NCBI RefSeq assembly: GCF_006715055.1
Contig: NZ_VFMN01000001.1
Location: 992,001 to 1,056,000, forward strand
Reading direction: 5' to 3'
Length of the DNA: 64,000 bases
DNA from: Lapillicoccus jejuensis
GTDB taxonomy: Bacteria > Actinomycetota > Actinomycetes > Actinomycetales > Dermatophilaceae
The stretch's first letter is position 1. Each line of letters opens with the position of its first letter. The notes under the pieces were generated by a model, which was not told the origin of the DNA, made no database searches, and saw only the letters and a program-made list of their open reading frames with translations. Positions 36,899-45,033 of the stretch are shown one piece after another. The position numbers were made by a program, and so were the translations under genes.

Positions 36899-37849
36899 AT
36901 GCGACCCCTCGTGCGAGCAGGCCTGCAGGCAGGGCTCGGAGCCGCCGCGCTGGGTGCCGCCGGGTTCGGGTACGCCTCGCTCGTCGAGCGCAACCTGTTC
37001 ACCCTGCGCCGCCGCAGCATGCCCGTCCTCCCCCGCGGCCACCGCCCGATCCGGGTGCTGCACCTCAGCGACCTGCACCTCATGCCCGAGCAGCGCCGCA
37101 AGGTCGAGTGGGTGCGCGGGCTCGCCGAGCTGCAGCCGGACCTCGTCGTCGACACGGGCGACAACATCGCCCACCCGGACTCGATCGACGTCGCCCTCGA
37201 GGCGTTCGAGCCGCTGTTCGACGTGCCCGGGGTGTTCGTCATGGGCTCCAACGACTACTGGGCGCCGACCTTCAAGAACCCGCTGCGCTACGTCGTCCAC
37301 GGCAGCTCACGGCACTTCTCCGGCGGGGACCCGCAGCCGCTGCCGACGCACCGGCTGACCGCGGGCCTGGAGGCCGGCGGCTGGCGCGACCTCACCAACA
37401 CCCGGGCGGTGGTCGAGGTCGCGGGCGAGCCGGTGGAGCTCGTCGGTGTCGACGACCCGCACATCGACCGGGACCGGTACGACGTCGTCGCCGGACCCGC
37501 CGACCCGTCGGTGCTGCTGACGGTGGGCGTCACGCACGCGCCGTACCAGCGGGTGCTCGACGCGATGGTCCGGGACGGGGCGGAGGTGCTCATCGCGGGC
37601 CACACCCACGGCGGGCAGGTCTGCGTGCCGTTCTACGGCGCGCTGGTGACCAACTGCGACATCGACGCGAGCCGGGTCAAGGGCGTCTCCCGGTGGTGGG
37701 CCGGCGCCGGGCACCAGCCCTCGAGCGCCGCCCCGAAGGACGCCGCCTGGCTCGAGGTGTCGGCGGGGCTGGGCACGTCGCCGTACGCGCCCATGCGCTT
37801 CGCCTGCCGCCCCGAGGCGACGCTGCTCACCCTCGAACCCACGCGCTGA
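36899..37849 (+). CDS. Membrane-anchored metallophosphoesterase (Rv3683 type)
   Basis: The 316-residue protein has an N-terminal hydrophobic segment (about 5-25) and a calcineurin-like domain with HLSDLHL, DTGDN, GSND (in place of GNHD) and GHTHGGQ. Family members include UDP-2,3-diacylglucosamine- and lipid-phosphate-acting enzymes; the substrate here is not known. It occupies the place of Rv3683 after ponA2. The ATG lacks a clear ribosome binding site. It precedes tRNA-Pro by 107 bases. Confidence 0.88.
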   Translation: MRPLVRAGLQAGLGAAALGAAGFGYASLVERNLFTLRRRSMPVLPRGHRPIRVLHLSDLHLMPEQRRKVEWVRGLAELQPDLVVDTGDNIAHPDSIDVALEAFEPLFDVPGVFVMGSNDYWAPTFKNPLRYVVHGSSRHFSGGDPQPLPTHRLTAGLEAGGWRDLTNTRAVVEVAGEPVELVGVDDPHIDRDRYDVVAGPADPSVLLTVGVTHAPYQRVLDAMVRDGAEVLIAGHTHGGQVCVPFYGALVTNCDIDASRVKGVSRWWAGAGHQPSSAAPKDAAWLEVSAGLGTSPYAPMRFACRPEATLLTLEPTR

Positions 37850-37904
37850 CGCCGCCCGCGGTCTCGCGGGGGGAACCGATTTCGGGTGGCCGGGGGTGAC
37901 CGGC

Positions 37905-37910
37905 TATCCT
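37905..37910 (+). promoter_or_regulatory. Candidate -10 box of the tRNA gene
   Basis: TATCCT lies 46 bases upstream of the mature tRNA 5' end, leaving a short 5' leader for RNase P removal. The -35 region is not clear. Confidence 0.4.
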
Positions 37911-37956
37911 CACAACCGCTGCCCGTCACCGGCTCCCGGTGCTGGGCGGACGGCCA

Positions 37957-38033
<77 letters not shown>

Positions 38034-38035
38034 GC

Positions 38036-38063
38036 AGGCCCTCCACCTCTCGGTGGGGGGCCT
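38036..38063 (+). terminator. Terminator of the tRNA-Pro gene
   Basis: A 12-bp stem with one G-U pair (38036-38047 with 38052-38063) and a TCTC loop begins two bases after the CCA end. Confidence 0.8.
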
Positions 38064-38096
38064 TCGTCGTGCTGGCGGACGAGGTCAGGCGTGTCG

Positions 38097-38172
38097 GCCG
38101 GCTGTCGATCACCCTGGACGTGTCCGGTTCGTCCGGGTACGACGCCCTCGTCAACGACCATTGACAGCCGGC
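38097..38172. repeat. 76-bp element with terminal inverted repeats, copy A
   Basis: GCCGGCTGTCGAT at the left end is mirrored by ATTGACAGCCGGC at the right. A second copy lies at 40167-40242 in the same orientation with about 77 % identity and no gaps; the ends and the central TTCGTCCGGGTACGAC are conserved. It lies 38 bases downstream of the kelch-like gene on the minus strand. Confidence 0.85.
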
Positions 38173-38209
38173 CGCCACGGGGAGCGCGCGAAGCGGAGCC
38201 CCGGGCGCG

Positions 38210-39586
38210 CTACCCGAGCTCGAGACCGCCGGTCCGCCCCGCTGGGTCCGCGCCGGAGGAGAAGGTTCCCCACAGCAGGACCGACCGTCCGGTCCACACG
38301 ACCACCCCGTCCGTCCCCCCGAGCGGGGCGTCGGGGAGCCGGGCCCAGCCGCCGGTCGCCGGGTCCCACACCGCCGCCGCGCCCGGCCAGGACGAGCCGG
38401 AGGACCCGCGCGCGTCGAGGGCCAGCAGGGCAGTGCCGGTCCACAGGTCGGTGGGGTTGCCGTCGTCCACCGGTCCGTGGGGGATGTTCGACCTCGCGCC
38501 GCTGGTCGGGTCCAGCCGCAGCCCGGTCAGGTCACCCCCGATCGGTCCCGAGCACCCTCCGCAGTAGCGCGGCGCGGCGGGGAGGAGGACCTCGCGCCCG
38601 GTCCACAGCGGCCCCCGGACCGCGCTCACCGAGGTGCCACCGAGGCCGTTCGGCGTCCACTGCTGCTGCGCGACGTCGTACGTGAAGCCCTCGATGCCGT
38701 ACGTGGTCTCGGTGCCGTTGCCGTCGACGGGGACCGTGTGCGCCCACATCGACCACAGCAGGAGCCGGTCCCCCGTCGAGAGGGCCTCGACCTCCAGGGC
38801 CGGGTGGCCGTCGGGCAGGTCGAGGTCCGGCAGCCGCGTCCACGTGTCGGTGTCCGGTCGGTACGCCTGGAGGTGGACGACGTGCGCGCCGTCCCCCGGC
38901 GGCGTCGTCACGAGCAGGACCGAGCCGCCGGCCGTCAGCGCGAGCGCCTGCTGGTACCCCGCGACCGGCGCAGGAGGGACCCGGTGCCAGACCCGCGCCA
39001 CGGGGTCGTACGTCGCCCCGTCGCTCGCCCGCGCACCGGAGGCCGTCGTGAACCCGCCCCAGACGAAGAGCACGCTCCCCGTCCAGACCGAGGCGGAGGA
39101 GCTGCGCGCGGCGATGGGCGCGACGGGGAGCCTCGCCCAGACCCGGGCCACCGGGTCGTACGACGCCCCGTCGCCGAGCGGCTGCTGCGGGCTGCTCGGG
39201 GACGCGCCACCCCAGACCAGCAGCCGCGCACCGGTCCACACCCCGACGGCCGAGCCGCGCCCCTGGATCGGCGCCGCCGGCAGCGTGCTCCAGCGCGCCG
39301 AGGCGAGCGAGGCCGCCGACCGGCTGCCGTAGGTCGGCGGGGCCCCCGTCGTCGCGGGCTCGCGCACCGGGTCGGGCGCATGACGCAGCACCGCGACGCC
39401 CGCCAGGGAGAGGAGCAGGAGCACGGCGGCAGCGGCGGCGAGCGGTGCCCACCGCACGCGCCTGGTCGGGGTGGGCGCGAGGTCCGCCCGCAGCCGCTCG
39501 AGGAGCCCCGGTGGGGTCCGGGTCCGTGACCCGACGTAGGTGAGGGACTCCACGAGGGCGCGGCCGAGCTCGTCGTCGGTGGTCAT
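38210..39586 (-). CDS. Membrane-anchored kelch-like beta-propeller protein, sigma-factor partner
   Basis: The 458-residue protein has an acidic N-terminal segment of about 45 residues, one membrane helix (about 49-70) and an extracytoplasmic part with repeated VWTG..LLVWGG and YDPVAR.W units typical of kelch/galactose-oxidase-like propellers. The ATG overlaps the sigma-factor stop (ATGA). The architecture, cytosolic tail plus membrane helix plus sensor domain directly after an ECF-type sigma gene, suggests an anti-sigma factor or sensor, though no canonical anti-sigma motif is visible. Confidence 0.75.
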   Translation of the reverse strand: MTTDDELGRALVESLTYVGSRTRTPPGLLERLRADLAPTPTRRVRWAPLAAAAAVLLLLSLAGVAVLRHAPDPVREPATTGAPPTYGSRSAASLASARWSTLPAAPIQGRGSAVGVWTGARLLVWGGASPSSPQQPLGDGASYDPVARVWARLPVAPIAARSSSASVWTGSVLFVWGGFTTASGARASDGATYDPVARVWHRVPPAPVAGYQQALALTAGGSVLLVTTPPGDGAHVVHLQAYRPDTDTWTRLPDLDLPDGHPALEVEALSTGDRLLLWSMWAHTVPVDGNGTETTYGIEGFTYDVAQQQWTPNGLGGTSVSAVRGPLWTGREVLLPAAPRYCGGCSGPIGGDLTGLRLDPTSGARSNIPHGPVDDGNPTDLWTGTALLALDARGSSGSSWPGAAAVWDPATGGWARLPDAPLGGTDGVVVWTGRSVLLWGTFSSGADPAGRTGGLELG

Positions 39587-40107
39587 GCGCGGTCTCCGGT
39601 CTCGGTGACGAAGGGGTGGGGCTGCGTCCTCAGCGCCGCGAGCCCCCGGCTGACGAGGCTGCGGACGGTGGCCGGCCGGCAACCGATCGCGGTGGCGATC
39701 TCGGTCTCGGGCAGGTCGAGGTAGTAGCGCAGGACGAGGGCGGCGCGCTGCCGCTCGGGCAGGGTGAGCAGCATCAGCCACAGCGCGGACCGGTCGTCGA
39801 GCTCGCCGCACGGGTCGCCGGTGGACGGTCGGTCGACGGCGGCGGACAGCGGCGCGGTCGGGGTGCGGACCGCCGCGGTCCGGCGGCGGCTGACGAACGT
39901 GTTGACGAGCGCCCGACGGGCGTAGGCGACCGGTGCGTCGGCGCGGGACAGCAGGGACCGACGCCGGTAGAGGCGGACGACCGCCTCCTGCAGCAGCTCC
40001 TCGGCCTCGTGCTCCGTGCCGGTGAGCAGGAACGCCGTGCGGTAGAGGCTGGCGTGGTGGCTCGTCAGGAACGCCACGAACGCCCCGTCGTCACCCACGT
40101 CGGCCAT
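39583..40107 (-). CDS. ECF-type RNA polymerase sigma factor (SigE family)
   Basis: The 174-residue protein has sigma region 2 (AFVAFLTSHHASLYRTAFLLTG, then AEELLQEAVVRLYRR) and region 4 (LPERQRAALVLRYYLDLPETEIATAIGCRPATVRSLVSRGLAAL as a helix-turn-helix). It fits the actinobacterial SigE-family sigma-70 group, usually encoded with a membrane protein that regulates it. TAGGGAG lies upstream of the ATG. Target promoters cannot be predicted from here. Confidence 0.9.
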   Translation of the reverse strand: MADVGDDGAFVAFLTSHHASLYRTAFLLTGTEHEAEELLQEAVVRLYRRRSLLSRADAPVAYARRALVNTFVSRRRTAAVRTPTAPLSAAVDRPSTGDPCGELDDRSALWLMLLTLPERQRAALVLRYYLDLPETEIATAIGCRPATVRSLVSRGLAALRTQPHPFVTETGDRA

Positions 40108-40166
40108 CACACTCCCTAGACGCCGCCCGGGGGTCGTTTCGTGGCAGCGATGTCGAGCCCGCGTCG

Positions 40167-40242
40167 GCCGGCGGTCAATCGACCGTGACGTGTCCGCTTC
40201 GTCCGGGTACGACCGGAGCCCCGCCGGCCATTGACAGCCGGG
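40167..40242. repeat. 76-bp element with terminal inverted repeats, copy B
   Basis: Same length and orientation as copy A at 38097-38172. Its left inverted repeat (GCCGGCGGTCAAT) provides the TGA stop at 40177-40175 of the minus-strand membrane protein, whose last 22 or so codons lie inside the element. The right end is ATTGACAGCCGGG. Confidence 0.85.
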
Positions 40243-40753
40243 CGGAACGCACGCTCGCCAGGACCCACGCGACGCAGGCGACGACGAGCACCTCGGTGAG
40301 CGTGGCGACGACGTCGGCCAACCCGACCGCCTCGACCTCGCCCGCGGACGGGCCGAGCGGGATGCCGACGGTGCGGGTGGCCGCCCACAGCAGGGCGACG
40401 AGGCCGGAGGCGACGGCGCCGGCGAGCAGGAGGCGCGGGGTGGGGCGTCGTACGGCGAGTGCCGCCCACGCGACCTGCAGGAGCGTGAGGACGAGGAAGA
40501 AGGCGCCGTACAGCCACGACTCCTCCAGGTGCTCGGGCACCACGGCGAGGTGGACGGCGGCGCTGACCACGGACGCCCCGGCCGCCACCCACAGCCGTAC
40601 GTCGCGCCGCGGCAGCGGCCCTCCGCCTGCCCCGCGGACGAGCGCGACGGCGACGACGAGCACCCACGCACCGAGCAGGAGCAGGTGGGGGCCGTGGACC
40701 GACCAGGAGGCCGACGTCCCGCCCCCCTCCGCGTGCCCCGCGACGAAGGTCAC
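40175..40753 (-). CDS. Membrane protein with element-derived C-terminus
   Basis: The 192-residue protein has about five hydrophobic segments (about 22-42, 55-75, 82-102, 110-130, 145-170) and no family I recognise. The GTG overlaps the stop of the GGDEF-EAL gene (GTGA). The last roughly 22 residues and the stop codon are encoded by repeat copy B, so the original C-terminus was probably replaced. Coupling suggests a role with the cyclic-di-GMP enzyme, which is inference. Confidence 0.65.
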   Translation of the reverse strand: MTFVAGHAEGGGTSASWSVHGPHLLLLGAWVLVVAVALVRGAGGGPLPRRDVRLWVAAGASVVSAAVHLAVVPEHLEESWLYGAFFLVLTLLQVAWAALAVRRPTPRLLLAGAVASGLVALLWAATRTVGIPLGPSAGEVEAVGLADVVATLTEVLVVACVAWVLASVRSARLSMAGGAPVVPGRSGHVTVD

Positions 40754-42675
40754 GAGGCCTCGTCGAGCCGGACCAGGGGGGTCGGGGAGGCGGCGCCGAG
40801 CGCTGCGGCCAACTCGGCCAGCTGCGCCGCCGGCACCGGCCGCGAGTAGAGGTAGCCCTGGGCGCGGTCGCAGCCGAGCTCGGCGAGGATCGTCTCCTGG
40901 ACGGTCTCCTCGACACCCTCCGCCTGCACGTCCAGGCCGAGGGCGCGGGCCATCTCGACGATGCTGCGCACGAGCGGCACGGACGGGGAGCGGTCCTCGC
41001 CGAGGTCGCGGACGAAGGACTTGTCGATCTTCACCTGGTCGGCGGGGAGCCGGGCGAGGTAGGACAGCGACGAGTAGCCGGTGCCGAAGTCGTCGATCGC
41101 GACCTGGATGCCGAGGGTGCGCAGGGCGTCGAGCTGGCGCCGGGCCAGGTCGAGGTCGGAGAGCAGCATCGACTCGGTGACCTCGACGATCAGGTGGCCG
41201 GGTGCGAGGCCCGCCTGGTGGAGCGCGTCGCCGACGATCGTCAGCAGACCGGGGTCGCGCAGCTGGACCGGGGAGAGGTTGACGGCCAGCTCGAGGTCCT
41301 CGGCGCCGGGCAGCTCGCGGTGCCACACGGCGACCTGCGCGGCGGCCTGCGTGAGCACCCACCGGCCGATGGCGTCGATGTCGCCCGAGGCCTCGGCGAG
41401 GGGGACGAACTCGAGCGGCGGGACGAGGCCGCGCTCCGGGTGGTTCCAACGCAGCAGCGCCTCGACCCCGCACAGGACGGCCGGGGTGCCGCGGACCACG
41501 GGTTGGTAGAAGACCTCGAGCTCGCCGCGCTCCAGCGCGTGGCGCAGGTCGGCGGCGAGGGCCGTCCGGGCGCGCACCTCGTCGTCGAGGCGCGGCGAGT
41601 AGTGCACGACGGCGTTGCGACCCGTGCCCTTGGCGCAGTACATGGCCATGTCGGCACCGCGCAGCAGCTCGTCGGTCTCCCGGACGCCGACCAGCTCGGT
41701 GTCGGCGACCCCGATGCTCGCCGTGACGAAGACGTCGCGCCCCTCGGCGACGAACGGCGCGGTGAGCGCGCGGGTGATCCGGGCGGCGACGACCTCGGCG
41801 GCCCACTCGTCCCCGAGCACCAGCACCGCGAACTCGTCCCCCCCGAGGCGGGCGACGAGGTCGCCCGCGCGCAGGCTCTCCTCGATGACCGCCGCGGTGC
41901 GGGTGAGGGCGAGGTCGCCGACGTGGTGCCCGTGGGAGTCGTTGATCTCCTTGAAGTTGTCCAGGTCGATGAAGAGCACGGACACCGGGCCGTCGTGACG
42001 GCGCAGCGCCTCGGTGACCCGCTCCCCGAACGTCGCCCGGTTGGGCAGCTGGGTGAGCGGGTCGCGCTGGCCCACGCGCTCGGTGAAGCGCCAGGCGACG
42101 ATGTGGGTCAGCGACGCGGCGAGGATGAACCCGCCGTGCACGGCCGCCCACTGCACGGGGTGCTCGCGCTGCTGGACCCCGGCGAAGACGCTGCCGGGCA
42201 TGGTCAGCCCCATCACCGCGTGGTGCAGGACGGTGATGAGGACGCACAGGCCGAAGGCGGCCCAGTCCTGGTAGAGCGAGACGACGCCGAGCATGACGAA
42301 GAAGTGGAAGTGCGCCTCGGTCAGCCCGTCGGTCAGGTCGACCAGGGTCGCCGAGGCGAACATCAGGCTGGTGACGACCGAGAGCATCCGCAGCCGCCGG
42401 TGCTGGGTGGACAGCAGCCCCCCGAGGGCCGGCAGTCCGGGCACCAGCACGGCGACGGCGGCGGAGGCGAGCCCCTTGCCGACGGCCAGGGCGAAGACCC
42501 CCAGCGCGATCGTCTGCAGCAGGGCCAGCCGCGTGATGACGCGGTGCCGGGCGTCCCACGTGTCGTCGTCCAGGAGGTTGCCCTCGGGCACCCAGTCCCG
42601 CACGAGCCGGCGCAGCCGACGCGTGCTGCTCCAGGTCGTGGGTGCGGGCGCGGCGGCACGGGTCGACGAGGTCAC
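40750..42675 (-). CDS. Membrane-bound diguanylate cyclase/phosphodiesterase (GGDEF-EAL)
   Basis: The 641-residue protein has an N-terminal membrane region of about six helices (about 45-205), a GGDEF domain with LGGDEFAVL and DLDNFKEIND, and an EAL domain with GVEALLRWNHPERG, EVTES, and DDFGTGYSSLSYL followed by KIDKSFV. Both active-site motifs are intact, so it could make and break c-di-GMP. The membrane part would sense a signal. It is followed by a coupled membrane protein gene. No PilZ or other effector is nearby. Confidence 0.92.
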   Translation of the reverse strand: MTSSTRAAAPAPTTWSSTRRLRRLVRDWVPEGNLLDDDTWDARHRVITRLALLQTIALGVFALAVGKGLASAAVAVLVPGLPALGGLLSTQHRRLRMLSVVTSLMFASATLVDLTDGLTEAHFHFFVMLGVVSLYQDWAAFGLCVLITVLHHAVMGLTMPGSVFAGVQQREHPVQWAAVHGGFILAASLTHIVAWRFTERVGQRDPLTQLPNRATFGERVTEALRRHDGPVSVLFIDLDNFKEINDSHGHHVGDLALTRTAAVIEESLRAGDLVARLGGDEFAVLVLGDEWAAEVVAARITRALTAPFVAEGRDVFVTASIGVADTELVGVRETDELLRGADMAMYCAKGTGRNAVVHYSPRLDDEVRARTALAADLRHALERGELEVFYQPVVRGTPAVLCGVEALLRWNHPERGLVPPLEFVPLAEASGDIDAIGRWVLTQAAAQVAVWHRELPGAEDLELAVNLSPVQLRDPGLLTIVGDALHQAGLAPGHLIVEVTESMLLSDLDLARRQLDALRTLGIQVAIDDFGTGYSSLSYLARLPADQVKIDKSFVRDLGEDRSPSVPLVRSIVEMARALGLDVQAEGVEETVQETILAELGCDRAQGYLYSRPVPAAQLAELAAALGAASPTPLVRLDEAS

Positions 42676-42799
42676 GGACCGTCCATCGGCCGACGCCCGT
42701 CGGACCTGACCGCTTGCTGCCAGCGATCTGGTGCTCTTGCACTAGGCCCGTGGCCGGGGAGGGCCACGCGTGACGTCGAGCCGTCCGCGATCCCGCAAC

Positions 42800-42818
42800 T
42801 CCTACTCAATGAGTGGGA
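42800..42818. promoter_or_regulatory. 19-bp palindrome at the sulfotransferase promoter
   Basis: TCCTACTCA-A-TGAGTGGGA has 9-base arms with one mismatch. It spans about -39 to -21 relative to the expected start of transcription at 42839, overlapping the -35 region, and is markedly more AT-rich than its surroundings. A repressor or activator site is likely. Confidence 0.5.
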
Positions 42819-42826
42819 TTTCGGTC

Positions 42827-42832
42827 TACCGT
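42827..42832 (+). promoter_or_regulatory. -10 box of the sulfotransferase gene
   Basis: TACCGT precedes the ATG at 42839 by six bases; no ribosome binding site is present, so the transcript is probably leaderless. Confidence 0.6.
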
Positions 42833-42838
42833 GACGGC

Positions 42839-43792
42839 ATGGCCCTTCCCGACTTCCTCGTCATCGGCGCCCCCAAGGCGGGGTCCACCGCGGTCCACGC
42901 CGCCCTCACCGGCCACCCGCAGCTCTTCCTCAGCACCCCCAAGGAGCCCAAGTTCTTCCTCTCCGACGGCACCCCGCCCCCGCGCGAGCGGCACCGCGGA
43001 CCCGGCGACGGCCACAGCCGCCAGGAGTGGGTCTGGAAGCGGGAGGACTACGAGCGCCTGTTCGACGCCGCGCCCCCCGGCGTGCTCAAGGGCGAGAGCA
43101 CCCCGTTCTACCTGTGGGACCGCGAGGCGCACGTCCGCATCGCCCGCGCCCTGCCCGACGTCCGGCTCGTCGCCGTCGTGCGCGACCCCGTCGACCGCGC
43201 GTACTCCAACTGGGTCCACCTGCGCTCCGACGGCCTCGAGCCGGAGGCCGACTTCCTCACGGCCTGCCGGCTGGAGGAGCAGCGCGCCGCCGCCGGCTGG
43301 GCGCCCTTCTGGCGCTACCTCGAGCTGGGTCGGTACGGCGAGCAGCTGGCCCACCTCTTCGAGCACGTCGACCGCGAGCGCGTCCACGTCATCCGCTACC
43401 GCGAGCTGGTCGACGCCCCCGCCCGGACGCTGGACGGGATCGCGGCGTTCCTCGGGGTGGCCACCGGGGTCGTGACGACCGTCCCGGCCTCCAACACCCA
43501 CGGTTGGGCCGACGACACCCCCACGAACTCGGCGCTGCGCCGCGCCATCCGCGCCGGCGCGCACGCGGGACGGCACCTGCCGCCCCAGGCCTGGCGCCGC
43601 CGGCTGGAGCGGCCGCTGGTGCGCGCCCTCCAGCGCGGCGACGAGCCCCGCCCGCGACTCTCCCCGGCCGTACGGCGCCAGCTCCTCCCCGCCTTCGACC
43701 GCGACGTGCACCGGCTCCAGGACCTGCTGGACCGGCCCTTCGACGACTGGCTGTCGGACGCCGGGCGGGGCAGCTTCAGCGCCCGCCGCTGA
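42839..43792 (+). CDS. PAPS-dependent sulfotransferase
   Basis: The 317-residue protein carries the 5'-phosphosulfate loop near the N-terminus (VIGAPKAGSTAVHAAL) and the 3'-phosphate motif RDPVDRAYSNW, both as in the sulfotransfer_1/heparan-sulfate sulfotransferase group; KEPKFFL after the first loop is also typical. It would transfer sulfate from PAPS to a hydroxyl of a glycan or lipid. No PAPS synthesis or glycan cluster is in view. It stands alone, with its own putative operator. Confidence 0.88.
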   Translation: MALPDFLVIGAPKAGSTAVHAALTGHPQLFLSTPKEPKFFLSDGTPPPRERHRGPGDGHSRQEWVWKREDYERLFDAAPPGVLKGESTPFYLWDREAHVRIARALPDVRLVAVVRDPVDRAYSNWVHLRSDGLEPEADFLTACRLEEQRAAAGWAPFWRYLELGRYGEQLAHLFEHVDRERVHVIRYRELVDAPARTLDGIAAFLGVATGVVTTVPASNTHGWADDTPTNSALRRAIRAGAHAGRHLPPQAWRRRLERPLVRALQRGDEPRPRLSPAVRRQLLPAFDRDVHRLQDLLDRPFDDWLSDAGRGSFSARR

Positions 43793-43816
43793 CCCCGGGC
43801 GGGGGCCGGCGCCGGC

Positions 43817-44908
43817 TCAGGGGGCCGGGTGCGGCGGGCGCGTGCCGCGCCCCCAGGCCCACTCGAGCAGCTTGAGCCCGCTGGTGCTGTTGAGCGACAA
43901 CGAGATCCGCCGTCCGACAGGGTCGAGCGTGGTGAGGCTGTAGCTGTCCGCGGCCCGCAGCCCGGGCCAGTAGACGCCACCCGCCCCGGTCTCGCGGATG
44001 AGGTCGGTCGTCGCCTGGAGGTAGGCGACGTACTCTTTGCGCTCCGCGTCGGTGGTGCCCGTCGCCGAGGCCGTGTAGTCGTAGCCCGCCGTCATCGGCG
44101 AGCCGAACTCGTCGACGATCAGCCGCCCCTCGCACCCGGCGATCCGCCCCTGCAGGTTCTCGCGCCACTGCGCGTACGACGGCCCCTGGTGCCAGAACCC
44201 GTAGAAGTGCTGGCTGACGTACGTGCCCGCGAGCGCGGGGTCCGCGCACTGGGTCGAGGTGTGGTCGTTGTAGCCGGTGCCGCTGACGACGACGCGGTGG
44301 CGGGGGATGAGCGGGTGGTCGGCGATCCACCTGGCCTCGAGGGCGCGCAGGTCGGTGTCGCTGTAGCCGAAGGGCTCGTTCATCGGCTCGAAGAGCACCT
44401 TCGGGTTGCGCTGGTAGGTGCCGGTCAGCGTCGCCCACATCGTGTCCCAGGAAACGGGGTCGTCGACCAGCCCGTCCTTGTGCGCGGTCCCCTCCCAGTA
44501 GCTGAGGATGACCTTGAGGTGCAGGTCGGTCGCCGCGTCGACGGCGGCGCGGTAGGAGCCCCACCACGCCGTCCCGACGGAGTAGGGGTTGACGGGGAGC
44601 CGGACGGTGTTGATCCGGCCGATCCGCACGAGCTCACCGAGGACCGCCGTCGCCTTGCGGTACGTCGTCCGGTAGTCGTCCGAGGTGCTGAGCCCGGTCG
44701 GCACGACGGGGCCGTCGACGTAGTTGTCGCGCGGGTCGGCCCAGTTGACGCCCTTGAACGACGCCGGGTCGAGGACGGCCGAACCGGTGGTCGCCGCGGG
44801 CGACGCACCGGTGGCCTGGGCTCCGGGGGCGGCGGCGAGCGTGGCGCAGCAGGTGAGGGCGGCGGTGCCGGCGAGCAGGCGGCGGGCGGTGCGGGCGCTC
44901 CACGTCAT
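43817..44908 (-). CDS. Secreted glycoside hydrolase family 5 protein
   Basis: The 363-residue precursor has a signal peptide (cleavage near residue 33 after AQA) and a TIM-barrel domain. The acid/base E178 is in EPMNEPFG and the nucleophile E267 in VDEFGSP, both as expected for GH5 cellulase-type enzymes. Several cysteines (in STQCADP and AGCEGR) may form a disulfide. Substrate may be a beta-glucan or other plant polysaccharide; the GH51 gene 3 kb away suggests plant cell-wall use. GGAG precedes the ATG. Confidence 0.87.
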   Translation of the reverse strand: MTWSARTARRLLAGTAALTCCATLAAAPGAQATGASPAATTGSAVLDPASFKGVNWADPRDNYVDGPVVPTGLSTSDDYRTTYRKATAVLGELVRIGRINTVRLPVNPYSVGTAWWGSYRAAVDAATDLHLKVILSYWEGTAHKDGLVDDPVSWDTMWATLTGTYQRNPKVLFEPMNEPFGYSDTDLRALEARWIADHPLIPRHRVVVSGTGYNDHTSTQCADPALAGTYVSQHFYGFWHQGPSYAQWRENLQGRIAGCEGRLIVDEFGSPMTAGYDYTASATGTTDAERKEYVAYLQATTDLIRETGAGGVYWPGLRAADSYSLTTLDPVGRRISLSLNSTSGLKLLEWAWGRGTRPPHPAP

Positions 44909-44978
44909 CGGGGTGCTCCAGGTGAGGTCTCGGCGGGGGCGCTCCGTCCGGGGCGCCGCCCCCGAGTCAACCGCAGCG

Positions 44979-45020
44979 ACGGCGCCCCGGCGACTCGAGG
45001 ACGAGCCGGCGGGGCGCCGT
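44979..45020 (-). terminator. Terminator of the Asp-box protein gene
   Basis: A perfect 10-bp stem ACGGCGCCCC (44979-44988) pairs with 45011-45020, 14 bases past the stop of the Asp-box gene on the minus strand. Confidence 0.75.
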
Positions 45021-45033
45021 ACGGGCGGGGCGG

